From NCBI GenBank assembly GCA_900314565.1, contig OMVU01000008.1, forward strand, positions 62,001 through 126,000: 64,000 nucleotides of DNA. Reading direction: 5' to 3'. Under the pieces are notes generated by a model. It saw nothing but the letters and a program-made list of their open reading frames with translations. It was not told the origin of the DNA and did no database searches. The position numbers and the translations under genes are program-made. Positions 43,641 to 52,405 of the stretch are shown here, in pieces. The DNA is from an uncultured Eubacteriales bacterium. Its GTDB lineage: Bacteria > Bacillota > Clostridia > Lachnospirales > Lachnospiraceae. Positions within the stretch are counted from its first letter, which is position 1. Each line of letters starts with the position of its first letter.

Positions 43641-45749
43641 TTATGCCGGCTCCTTATGCGGCTTCACCAGGAGCCATGACTCGAGCCTCGAATCCTTCAC
43701 GTCGCTGTAGTTCCGCACTAGCAGAGGATTTCCGTCCGCCGTCCCGTCATCCTTCAGATCATATCCGACGACATCCTCATTATACGCCTGCAGCAGATAT
43801 CTGTTGTAACTCACATAGACGATCCTGAACAGCTGGTTCTTACTGTCACTCTTTTTTCTGACATACAGGTTCTTTGTCGCCTCGTCGAACTCAAGGCACA
43901 TATCCGTCCCCTGCTTATCGCAGTAGACCCTGTAACGCGTCTCGCTTCCCGTCGGCTCAAATCTGAACATGAAAGGTGCATCCGCTTCGGTCAGCCATTC
44001 CGACTTATACACGACAGCCGTCGGCTCCTTATAATACTGGGGATCGTCATTGATGCAGACCGAGGTCAGTCCGTCCAGAGAAGAAGAAATATTGAACGTC
44101 CCTTCGATATCGCCGACCAGATCGCCCTCGTGATACACGATGACGTCCTTCTCGGACTCATCCTTCTTATTCCAGATCATGTACCACTGCTGCGACTCGT
44201 CCGCCTCATCGTACTCCGCAAGGACTGCTTCATTTCCTTCCTCCAGCTTGCCGTCCTTCGGAGCCAGGACCTGGCCTGATGTGGTCTTCAGGATCACCTT
44301 ATCGCGGTCTTTCTCATCGTCATGCCCGCAGAAAATGAACGTCCACTTCTCCGTCCCCAGTCCGTATCCCTGCGAGTACTGGCGGATCGTTGTACCGATC
44401 TCCTCCACATCCGTCTCGATCAGACTGTTCGTATGCGCAGCCCGCAGCTTATACACTTCTCCGTTCTTATCTGTTACAAAAAAGCGGTTCTTGTTTGCTT
44501 CCTCATATTTCTTCAGTTTAACGGCTGTCCCGTCATCGCCGAAACCGCTGTCGACCCCGATGATCAGGTCATAATTTTTCACATTGCGGAAAATATATGT
44601 CCCGGGTTCGACCTCCATCTGATCTCCGATCTTATACTCCGGTTCTTTCGCTGAGACGACGGAAGACGAACTCGAGTTCCCGCCCGGCTTGACAGGAGCC
44701 GGTTTTCCGCGTCCGAACGCAAGAAATGCGATGGCCACGCCGACGACCACAGCGGCCGCCGCGACAGCAGGGATGAGAAAACTCTTTCCCTTCTTTACAT
44801 TCATCGCGTTCCAGAAATCCTCGACCGTCTGAAAGCGGTTCGACGGATTTATTTCCATTGCCTTGAGGAGCGCGTTCTCCTGCGCTTTCGACATTTTCAC
44901 GCCGAAGGCAGTCGGTTTCATGAGAATGGCTCCGCCCTGTCTTTGGGCCGCATCCACCGGCCTCTCTCCGGTAAGGCAGAAGTACATCGACGCCGCGAGC
45001 GCATAGACATCCGTCCACGGGCCGATCATACCGTTCACATCCCTCTGCTCGATCGGAGTATACCCTTTTTTAAATGAGATCTGTCCGGTCTCTCCGTTCG
45101 ATCCCATTTTCTTTGCCCCGCCGAAATCCATCAGCTTCGCTCTTCCGTCCCGCAGCACCATGATATTGTCCGGGCTCACATCCATATGGACCACCCCGAA
45201 CTGATGGACCTTGGTCAGTGCATGCCGAACGGGGTCAAAAAGACGCATGGTCTCGTCGATCGTCAGCCTTCCCCGTGAGATCTGTCCTTTCAGTGTATCG
45301 CCGTTCAGATATTCCATGACGATATAGGCCGTATTCTTCTCCTCAAAGAAATCCTTGACGTTGACGATCCCCTCATTGTCCTTTTCGTTGAACATGGCGA
45401 GAATGCGGGCTTCATTCAGGAAAAGCTTTTTATTCTCCTCAAAAAGGCCCTGATCCTCCGGCCGCACACAGACATTTGATCTTGCGTCGCGGTAACAGAT
45501 GTTCCGGATAAAAAGCTCCTTCACTGCGACGACGACCTGGAGCGTCGCATCAAGCGCAATATATGTCCTTCCAAAGCCGCCTGCGCCGAGCGCGCGGCCG
45601 ATAATATACTTTCCGTTGAGCGGAGTCATCGGCACCAGTTCATTCTCCGAGGGAACATAGTCCTCGTTGCGGAACCCGCAGTACGGGCAGGTCCCGCCCT
45701 CAGCGGGTTTCTCGTGCATACAGTTAAAGCATATTCTTCTGAAATCCAT
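43641..45749 (-). CDS. Membrane Ser/Thr kinase with zinc ribbon and ricin-like ectodomain
   Basis: A 702-residue protein kinase. An N-terminal zinc ribbon (Cys7, Cys10, Cys21, Cys24) is followed by a Hanks-type kinase domain: Gly-rich GAGGFG (55-60), VAVKE (Lys77), Glu113, HMDVSPDN (188-195) and DFG (208-210). HMD replaces the usual HRD. One transmembrane helix spans about 324-345. The extracellular part of about 350 residues has repeated Q/E-x-W motifs (EKW, QQW, ESW) suggesting ricin-type beta-trefoils that may bind glycan. No PASTA repeats are present. GGAGG lies seven bases before the ATG, and a promoter lies upstream. Confidence 0.88.
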   Translation of the reverse strand: MDFRRICFNCMHEKPAEGGTCPYCGFRNEDYVPSENELVPMTPLNGKYIIGRALGAGGFGRTYIALDATLQVVVAVKELFIRNICYRDARSNVCVRPEDQGLFEENKKLFLNEARILAMFNEKDNEGIVNVKDFFEEKNTAYIVMEYLNGDTLKGQISRGRLTIDETMRLFDPVRHALTKVHQFGVVHMDVSPDNIMVLRDGRAKLMDFGGAKKMGSNGETGQISFKKGYTPIEQRDVNGMIGPWTDVYALAASMYFCLTGERPVDAAQRQGGAILMKPTAFGVKMSKAQENALLKAMEINPSNRFQTVEDFWNAMNVKKGKSFLIPAVAAAAVVVGVAIAFLAFGRGKPAPVKPGGNSSSSSVVSAKEPEYKIGDQMEVEPGTYIFRNVKNYDLIIGVDSGFGDDGTAVKLKKYEEANKNRFFVTDKNGEVYKLRAAHTNSLIETDVEEIGTTIRQYSQGYGLGTEKWTFIFCGHDDEKDRDKVILKTTSGQVLAPKDGKLEEGNEAVLAEYDEADESQQWYMIWNKKDESEKDVIVYHEGDLVGDIEGTFNISSSLDGLTSVCINDDPQYYKEPTAVVYKSEWLTEADAPFMFRFEPTGSETRYRVYCDKQGTDMCLEFDEATKNLYVRKKSDSKNQLFRIVYVSYNRYLLQAYNEDVVGYDLKDDGTADGNPLLVRNYSDVKDSRLESWLLVKPHKEPA

Positions 45750-45792
45750 ATATCGTCCTCCGATGACCTGATCTCAAAGGTCAATACAGTCC

Positions 45793-45815
45793 GTCACCGT
45801 TCCCCTGCCGGTGAC
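45793..45815. promoter_or_regulatory. Hairpin in the kinase leader
   Basis: GTCACCG pairs with CGGTGAC across a nine-base loop, between the candidate promoter and the kinase start. There is no T-tract on the minus strand, so it is not a terminator. Confidence 0.4.
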
Positions 45816-45851
45816 AAACAAAAGTCCATTATCGCCATTCTTCCGAATTAT

Positions 45852-45881
45852 TTCATACAAACAAACTTACACTATCGTCAA
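45852..45881 (-). promoter_or_regulatory. Candidate promoter of the kinase-phosphatase module
   Basis: TTGACG, an 18-base spacer and TATGAA on the minus strand, about 100 bases upstream of the kinase ATG. It would let the kinase/FHA-like/PP2C genes and the genes behind them be transcribed separately from the rest of the locus. Confidence 0.55.
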
Positions 45882-45906
45882 TTTCCCAAAAAGTTTTTCA
45901 TTGTCA

Positions 45907-45975
45907 CGTTCGGACAGCACTTACCGTTACCTTACGGACAGTCTCCTGCAGTTACTTTCCGAACAGTCTCCTGAT
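45907..45975. repeat. Tandem copies of the 3' end of the giant GT2-HAD gene
   Basis: The last 24 bases of the gene (45952-45975) recur at 45927-45951 with a few changes, and a weaker third copy is at 45907-45926. TTAC-TT-CGGACAGTCTCCTG is shared. The stop codon is inside the unit. Confidence 0.75.
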
Positions 45976-48900
45976 ATTTATTTTAACCTTCTCTGTAAAG
46001 AATGACCAGTCTAATATCATCCAGACCAGCCCTCTTTTGACCTGAGGACTCCTGTTCACGATATCAAGGATCCTCTTTGCGTCCGATGTATCGGGAAGTG
46101 TTGACAGGATTTCTTCCTCTTCAGTAAGAGAGCGGGCTCCGGCTGCAGATCCCGCCTTCTCTGCACGGTCAAGTTCGAGAATCGTTCTTTTCACGAATTC
46201 TCCGATATTGATCTCCTCACGCGCTCCGAAGACCAGGTCCTCAAAATACGATGCAGAGAATACCTGCAGGTCCGCCGGGTCCGGACAGCGCAGCAACCCC
46301 TCGAACGGCATCGAGACCTCCTCCCCGGAAAAGTCGAGGACTTCCGGAAAATCGTGGAACTGATTTCCAAACTCCTCAACGAATGAGAGCGCTCCTTCCT
46401 GCATTCTTTCGACCACGAATAGGGCCGGCACGATATGACGTGGCCTTTCAAGAAGCGGTTCCCCGGCTTCGTCAAAGCCATAACAGCTTCCGCCCGTATC
46501 CGAAAAAATATGCTCTCGTATCAGACCGGACACCGCCGGGCGGTAATCATAAAAGCTTCTGATCCTGAATCCGCCATATGCTCTTGCCCGAACTGACGTC
46601 TCATAATCCTCATGGAGAAAGGCCGCATCCACACGCTTCCCTGCCGCAGCGTAGACCGCGCTCTGGATACGCCCGCTGTAGCCCATATCAAAGGCAAGGC
46701 TTTTATCCGGAATGCTCCCGTAATACTTTTGTACTCTGCGAACAGCTTCCCTGTGCTTCTTCGAATCATACAGATTCCCGAGGAAGAAGTCGATAAAGTC
46801 ATGAAACTCCTTCAGACTTTCAAATGGCTTTTCCGGATCGATCTTCTCCTTTCTGAGGAGTGACGAGAAATACGGGGCTTTCATTTTTTCCCCGTCGGCG
46901 GCAAAAGAAAGCACCTGTACAAGCGTCATCGGCGTATGTGCACGGTACTCGATGGGCATCTGGTAAAAATTTACCCGCTCCCGAAGGAGGATCGGCATGA
47001 CTGCCTTGCGGGAAGCCTGCATGTAAGTAAAATTTCGGAAATCTGTCTGTTTCTGCTGACCGAACGGATCAGGAGATCCCGAATGCTTCGGCCCGACATA
47101 TGCAAGATATCTCTCAAATGCCTTCATCGGCAGGTATCCGTCCCTTGCGAAAAAGACGAGATGCTCATATCCGTACTCTGACATGGTCTCATGAAGCCAT
47201 TTTGAAATACCGAGCATATGCATTCCGAGCGGATAAAACCCCATAAAGTACGGATCCATATTGAAATCCGTCTCGGCATTGAATGTCCTGTACGGATTGT
47301 CGAAATACATATTCGCGGCGATCGCAAGCATACAGCGGTAACCAAGGTTCTTCATGAGCGTTCCGCCTGTCCGGTTCCCCGCAAATACGGTTTCTCCGAT
47401 GCTTCCAAGGCGGTTCGTCCGGCAGCCCTGAATTTTGTTCTCAAAGACCTCCCGCGCCTTCGGAAAGAAGATGCTCCTGACTCCTGCCTTCCCGCTTCCG
47501 AGAATATCGCTCTTCCATGTATCCCCGATGTGGAAAAGATCACCCGGATTGACTGCAATCTTCGAAGCAGCCTTCAAAAAAAGTCCGCCATTATATTTCA
47601 GCTTCCGGTACTTACAGGAAATGAAAATCTTCTCATACCCCGTAATCCCGCATTTTGCAAGGATCTTCCGGATCGTCTCCTCCTCCAGATACATATCCGA
47701 AATAAGTACGACACGTTTCCCGACTGCCTTGGCGAACTCAAAAAGCTCACAGCCGCTCCTGCGGACACTGCAGAACCTGATCTCAAGCTCTTCCTCCAGT
47801 TCCCTGATCCGGTCTGTCGTCTCCTGCCCGATCCCGTAGTGCTCAGAGATAAAAGTATAGATCTCTTTCAGGGTGATATCTTCCCACCCGTACTTCGTAC
47901 CGTAATAATCCCGGGCCAGTGCCTCCCCTTCTTTTCGGATCTGAGAAAAGGAAATAAAGGTACCCAGAAGTTCCTGTGCCTTCGGATTCAGGAGCATAAA
48001 GATGTCCGACGGATCATAGAAGGGCCGTACCACGAGCGTATCAAAAATATCAAAGCTTACGTATGGCTCCCGGCTCTCACGAATTTCTCTCTTTATGTTA
48101 TCCAGGCCGCCGTTCCAGGGCGTTTGGACGCTCTCAAAAAAATAGTCCTCCCCGGCCCCACTCCATCTCCCGGAAATACTCCCGGAAACATCCATATTTC
48201 CGCCGTATTCGAACCTCTCAAGGATTTTTGAAGCCTTCTCCGCTTCCTCTCCCTGAAAAACGCCTTCGGCCAGACTGCGCCACATCCGGGCGTAGTGGGC
48301 GCGGCCTCCCTGAAATCCTCTTTTCACCACATCGGAAACACCGTTTCCTTCAATATTTGGGTTCACCTCACCGGAAGCGCCGCTTCCTTCAATGCAAGAG
48401 TGCACAGCATCGGAAGCACCGTTTCGATCCAGATACGCGCCCACCTCATCGAACACGATCTGCATATCGTGCATGTTCTTCCTGAATTTCGAAAAAGAAA
48501 TATCCCTGGCGTCCGTCGAGGCATTTTCATTGACACAGTAAAAGTACACTGCGCTGTCCGCAGTGGCCACCTTCTTCGCATGCAGAAAAAGGATCGACGA
48601 GAAGAAGATATCCTCCGTCATCACGACGTGCTCTTCAATCTTCTCATATTCGGGCATGCACAGATCCCACAGGCTCTTCCGATACAGCTTGTTCCAGACC
48701 GTATGCCAGGAATAATTCTGGAGCTCCTGTGAGAAGAATGCCTTCTGAACATCCTCTCCGACCAGTTCATCAAACAGGAACGCGCTGTCATGATAATTAT
48801 AGATATATCGGTTTTCGCCCTCTTCCCGGACAGTCCCCCCGATCACGATGTCCGCAGATGTCTCGACAGCCCTCGAAAGAAGGACCCTGTAAAAATCTGA

Positions 48901-49224
48901 TGATACATAATCATCGCTGTCCACAAATGCGATAAACTCTCCCGATGCTTCCCGTGCACCCAGGACTCTGGCACGGAGAAGACCCGCATTCTCTGAAAAG
49001 TCGAGAAAGCGGACAATCGGACCGGACCCGGCATTCGAATCGGGAGCTGTATATTTGTTTATCCTCTCACGGATATCCCCCTTCGATCCGTCGTTCACAA
49101 CCAGGATCTCAAGATCCGGGTACGTCTGCTCAAGGAGGCTGTCCATGCATCTTGTGAAATATTCCTCCGTCCCGTACACAGGAACGACGACCGATATGAG
49201 CGGTCCATGTTTCCGTTCATTCAT
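45952..49224 (-). CDS. Giant GT2-HAD-SRDG fusion protein
   Basis: About 1090 residues with three modules. The GT2 domain (about 8-250) has LISVVVPVYG, VNDGSKG and the metal-binding DSDDY. The HAD domain has motif I SFDIFDTLVVR (about 390-400), ISDMYL (about 508) and HIGDTWKSD (about 565). The SRDG module has LVFFARDGYLPMKAF (about 693) and LAFDMGYSG (about 846). A 13-residue triple repeat lies at about 270-310. The ATG at 49224 overlaps the upstream stop by eight bases. A longer frame to 49260 is possible. The enzyme could add and modify a sugar on a surface glycan; the SRDG role is unknown. Confidence 0.78.
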   Translation of the reverse strand: MNERKHGPLISVVVPVYGTEEYFTRCMDSLLEQTYPDLEILVVNDGSKGDIRERINKYTAPDSNAGSGPIVRFLDFSENAGLLRARVLGAREASGEFIAFVDSDDYVSSDFYRVLLSRAVETSADIVIGGTVREEGENRYIYNYHDSAFLFDELVGEDVQKAFFSQELQNYSWHTVWNKLYRKSLWDLCMPEYEKIEEHVVMTEDIFFSSILFLHAKKVATADSAVYFYCVNENASTDARDISFSKFRKNMHDMQIVFDEVGAYLDRNGASDAVHSCIEGSGASGEVNPNIEGNGVSDVVKRGFQGGRAHYARMWRSLAEGVFQGEEAEKASKILERFEYGGNMDVSGSISGRWSGAGEDYFFESVQTPWNGGLDNIKREIRESREPYVSFDIFDTLVVRPFYDPSDIFMLLNPKAQELLGTFISFSQIRKEGEALARDYYGTKYGWEDITLKEIYTFISEHYGIGQETTDRIRELEEELEIRFCSVRRSGCELFEFAKAVGKRVVLISDMYLEEETIRKILAKCGITGYEKIFISCKYRKLKYNGGLFLKAASKIAVNPGDLFHIGDTWKSDILGSGKAGVRSIFFPKAREVFENKIQGCRTNRLGSIGETVFAGNRTGGTLMKNLGYRCMLAIAANMYFDNPYRTFNAETDFNMDPYFMGFYPLGMHMLGISKWLHETMSEYGYEHLVFFARDGYLPMKAFERYLAYVGPKHSGSPDPFGQQKQTDFRNFTYMQASRKAVMPILLRERVNFYQMPIEYRAHTPMTLVQVLSFAADGEKMKAPYFSSLLRKEKIDPEKPFESLKEFHDFIDFFLGNLYDSKKHREAVRRVQKYYGSIPDKSLAFDMGYSGRIQSAVYAAAGKRVDAAFLHEDYETSVRARAYGGFRIRSFYDYRPAVSGLIREHIFSDTGGSCYGFDEAGEPLLERPRHIVPALFVVERMQEGALSFVEEFGNQFHDFPEVLDFSGEEVSMPFEGLLRCPDPADLQVFSASYFEDLVFGAREEINIGEFVKRTILELDRAEKAGSAAGARSLTEEEEILSTLPDTSDAKRILDIVNRSPQVKRGLVWMILDWSFFTEKVKINIRRLFGK
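48323..48439. repeat. 39-bp in-frame tandem repeat (3 units)
   Basis: Units at 48323, 48362 and 48401 share CGGAA(A/G)C(A/G)CCG(T/C)TTC and encode thirteen-residue repeats (IEGSGASGEVN type) between the GT2 and HAD domains. Confidence 0.85.
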
Positions 49225-51037
49225 CTGACTTTCCCATCCTCTTAAGGAGTCCTCTTCCAAAGAGGCTCTTTGACAGCTCCTCCCTGTATCTCAAAACTTC
49301 CTTCTTTGCTTCATTTTTCAAAAGAACAGCTGATTCTGCCTCCCGCGACAGGCTGTCGCAGCGGTCAAGCAGTTCCGCAATATACGCGTCTTTCCCCGCA
49401 GTATTTTTACCATACTCCGCTACAGCGCTCCGGAGTTCCCCGATATAGCGTTCCTTTGCATCCGTGTCTTTCTTATAGTTTTCAAGGCCGACCTGAAGAT
49501 CTTCAATAAACAGATTCTTCGCAGCCGTATCCTTTGCATATTCCTGAAGACCGTTCTCAAGCTCAGCAATATAGTGATCTTTCAGCGCCAGATCGGTCTG
49601 ATACCCTTCGATTCCCACACGGAGTTCACTAATATATCGGTCTTTTTTCTCCGCATCTTCGGTAAATTCCCCGATCGCGCCAAGAAGCTCATGAATATAC
49701 TGTTCCCTGGTGCCGGCATCCTCCCGATAACCGGCCAGCCCGGATTCGAGCTCTTCTATATACGCGGTCTGTTCCTTCGAATTCTTCTCATACTGTGAGA
49801 CCGCTTCCTCAAGTTCACTCTTCTGACCCTCGAGTTCTCTTACCCGTTCCTCTAACTTTCCGGGCGATTTTTCAAGCCTTTCGATCCGTTCCTCAAGAGA
49901 ATCGATATACGCGTCCTTTCCGGCTACCGTCGAAGCATACTTCTTCAGATCTCCCTGCAGCTCTCCAATATATTTATCCTTTTCGCCAAGCGCGGCATTG
50001 AGGGTCTCGGTATCCTGCTGCAGCTCCGCAATATAGTCTTCTTTTCCGCGGACCGTCTCCCCGTAACGGGCAATCTCCGTATTCAGCAATTCAACCTGAC
50101 TGATCAGCGAATCACGGTACTCCGTAAGATCGCGGATCTTGAAGAAGTTCTCCCTGATCACTTCCCGGTTCTGATTATCTGCATGATTTGCGAGCATCTG
50201 ATAATGATCGATCGAGATATTCTCTCTGAGCTTTTGATATTTTTTTTCATCAAAGCACAGAACACCCAGCCCCAAACTGAACGGAAACTCCAGTGTCAGG
50301 GGATACTGCGACACGAGCTCTTTCCAGAATACATGCGATCCCATCACTTTCCCGAACACCTCTTCCTCCGAGATGTCGTGGAAGAAAATCACTCCGTCCT
50401 TCTTCACTTTGTTCTTCCAGGTCAGAAAATCATGCTTCACATCCTCGTACAGATGGGAACCGTCGATATGGAGAAGATCGATCGAATCATCCTCAAAGAG
50501 CCGGACAGCTTCGTCAAAAGTCATCCGAAGCATGTGCGCACCTTTATCAGAAGTGGTATCCCCCTTGTGCAGGTCCTTATCAGAAACGGTATCCCCCTTG
50601 TGCAGGTCCTTATCAGAAATGGTATCCCTCTTGTGCAGATCCTTACCAGAAGAATCTTTTTCGAAGGAAGAATTCCAGCCTGAAAAGCACGTATCCTGAA
50701 TTTCTTTATACTGCCCGTAGATATCCTCCCGGTAATCATTTTTCGTAAAGGAATCCCCTTCCCAAGTATCGACTGCATAGAAGGAGCCCGCAATCCCGCC
50801 GTCTTTCATCGCCTGCAGAAAGGCAAAAGCCGAACAGCCGTAGTAGCTCCCGAGCTCGACGATACAGGAAGGTCTTTCATTTCTCACATAATCGTAAGCA
50901 AAAGCGCGGTGTCCTGCCCACGGTAAATACCTGAGCAGACCGGGATTATATTCATCCGCCTCGAATTTCGGAGAATAATATCTAAAGTTCTGTAAATTCC
51001 TCAATTGATTTTCCTCAATAACTTCCGGTCCATCCAA
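49217..51037 (-). CDS. Class I methyltransferase on a long repetitive coiled coil
   Basis: A 606-residue protein. Residues about 55-290 form a SAM-dependent methyltransferase-like domain: VELGSYYGCSAFAFLQA, YAVDTWEGD, LLHIDGSHLYEDVKHD and FFHDI, as in Methyltransf_24 or cephalosporin-hydroxylase-like enzymes. Inside it sits an eleven-residue triple repeat (KDLHKGDTVSD type). Residues about 300-590 are a coiled coil built from a roughly 21-28-residue unit with the recurring KDxYIAELxxxL core. The arrangement resembles WbdD-type enzymes that couple polymer capping to a molecular ruler upstream of a Wzm/Wzt exporter; this is an inference. Confidence 0.82.
   Translation of the reverse strand: MDGPEVIEENQLRNLQNFRYYSPKFEADEYNPGLLRYLPWAGHRAFAYDYVRNERPSCIVELGSYYGCSAFAFLQAMKDGGIAGSFYAVDTWEGDSFTKNDYREDIYGQYKEIQDTCFSGWNSSFEKDSSGKDLHKRDTISDKDLHKGDTVSDKDLHKGDTTSDKGAHMLRMTFDEAVRLFEDDSIDLLHIDGSHLYEDVKHDFLTWKNKVKKDGVIFFHDISEEEVFGKVMGSHVFWKELVSQYPLTLEFPFSLGLGVLCFDEKKYQKLRENISIDHYQMLANHADNQNREVIRENFFKIRDLTEYRDSLISQVELLNTEIARYGETVRGKEDYIAELQQDTETLNAALGEKDKYIGELQGDLKKYASTVAGKDAYIDSLEERIERLEKSPGKLEERVRELEGQKSELEEAVSQYEKNSKEQTAYIEELESGLAGYREDAGTREQYIHELLGAIGEFTEDAEKKDRYISELRVGIEGYQTDLALKDHYIAELENGLQEYAKDTAAKNLFIEDLQVGLENYKKDTDAKERYIGELRSAVAEYGKNTAGKDAYIAELLDRCDSLSREAESAVLLKNEAKKEVLRYREELSKSLFGRGLLKRMGKSDE
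50543..50641. repeat. 33-bp in-frame tandem repeat (3 units)
   Basis: Units at 50543, 50576 and 50609, sharing TATCAGAA and GGTATCCC, encode eleven-residue KDLHKGDTVSD-type repeats within the methyltransferase domain. Confidence 0.9.
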
Positions 51038-51046
51038 ATCTTTCTA

Positions 51047-51156
51047 TCCTGAAGTGATATCTTCTCACAGCTCTAAGAGGCTGATTCATCCCCGTTTTTA
51101 ATCCCGAAGTGATATTCTAAGAGTACTCAGATTTTCGGTTCATCCCTCTTTCTCGA
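51047..51156. repeat. Degenerate tandem copy of the wzt 3' end region
   Basis: A block starting TCCTGAAGTGATAT at 51047 recurs as TCCCGAAGTGATAT at 51102. Both are followed by CTAAGAG and by GATTCATCCC or GGTTCATCCC, the latter covering the wzt stop. The period is about 55 bp with indels. Confidence 0.55.
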
Positions 51157-52405
51157 GCCGGAAGTTCTCCATCTCATTATTGAAGACGCCGTAGATCAGC
51201 TTCCCGTGCGTCGTATTGACCAGATGGATCGCCTGATTGATCCAGCACTGTTCGACCTGGTTCAGGACCTCATATCCCTCACCGATCCCCAGCGTGATAA
51301 AATAATCCCCTTCCCGGACCTCAGGCCATGCGAACTGGAAGGAGACCATGCTTCCGCCCTCCTCGAGCGCCGTATCGGCATATCCGGAAGTCATCGATGT
51401 CTCCCCGAAGGTCTCGTTGCCGAACATATCACGCACCTGATATCCGACAATAATACTGTCCATCGGGCGGGTCGACCGCACGAGCATCCGCACATAAACA
51501 GTCTTGCCTGCCTCGCAGTATTCGGCAAACGGGACCTCATCCACCTGGTAATAAAAGCTCTCAAGCACAGCATCCATTTTGCCTGAATACTGACTCTCTT
51601 CCGGCCGCACCAGCTTATCTGCGGTAATTCTCCGAAAACCGTCCTCGATCTGCTCCCTCACCTTCCCGCTCAGAACGCTGCCCTGTCTGATCTTGAAATA
51701 TTCCGTCACGGCCTGACCCGCTTCACCGTCAAAAATCAGCACCCCGTTATTGAGCACCAGAAGTCTCTTGCAGAACTTCGTGATCGAGTTCAAATCGTGG
51801 GAAACGATCAGCACCGTCGCATGTTTTGACATCTCCCTGATCTTCTGATAGCACTTCTGCTGGAAGAACACGTCTCCAACGCTCAGCGCCTCGTCGATGA
51901 TCAGGATATCCGGCTCTACCGTCACCGCAATGGAAAAGGCAAGTCTCACGAACATCCCCGACGAATAGATCTTCACTGGCTGGTAAATGAACTCCCCGAT
52001 GTCGGCAAATTCAAGGATCTCAGGAAGCCGCTTGTCCGTCTCCTCCCGGCTCATGCCCATAAGGAGCGTGTTCAGATAAATATTCTCAAGACCCGTGTAC
52101 TCCGGATTAAAGCCTGCGCCGAGCTCCAGCAGGGCTGCGATCCGGCCTTCCGTCTGAACACTTCCGGACGTAGGCTGTACGACACCGGTCAGGATCTTCA
52201 GCAGTGTGGATTTTCCGGACCCGTTCAGACCGATGATCCCCACACACTCTCCCCTGCCGACTTCAAAGCTGATTCCCTTCAGGGCTTCGAAGTCCCTGTG
52301 GTAGCGGCGTCCTGTCACGGAGAAGGCTTCGCGGATCTTATCCAGCTTCCGACGATAAAGCGGATACTTCTTTATTAAGTTCGAGACCGAAACGACCGTC
52401 TCCAT
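51140..52405 (-). CDS. wzt: Polysaccharide ABC exporter ATPase (Wzt-like)
   Basis: A 421-residue ATP-binding protein of the Wzt/TagH/RfbE type. It has Walker A GLNGSGKST, Walker B ILIIDEALSVGD, the family signature YSSGM in place of LSGGQ, and SHDL. After residue about 245 there is a C-terminal beta-sandwich of about 175 residues, like the Wzt domain that recognises the capped polymer end. With the permease upstream it exports a finished lipid-linked polysaccharide. Its start codon is in the last unit of a 51-bp repeat array. Confidence 0.93.
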   Translation of the reverse strand: METVVSVSNLIKKYPLYRRKLDKIREAFSVTGRRYHRDFEALKGISFEVGRGECVGIIGLNGSGKSTLLKILTGVVQPTSGSVQTEGRIAALLELGAGFNPEYTGLENIYLNTLLMGMSREETDKRLPEILEFADIGEFIYQPVKIYSSGMFVRLAFSIAVTVEPDILIIDEALSVGDVFFQQKCYQKIREMSKHATVLIVSHDLNSITKFCKRLLVLNNGVLIFDGEAGQAVTEYFKIRQGSVLSGKVREQIEDGFRRITADKLVRPEESQYSGKMDAVLESFYYQVDEVPFAEYCEAGKTVYVRMLVRSTRPMDSIIVGYQVRDMFGNETFGETSMTSGYADTALEEGGSMVSFQFAWPEVREGDYFITLGIGEGYEVLNQVEQCWINQAIHLVNTTHGKLIYGVFNNEMENFRLEKEG

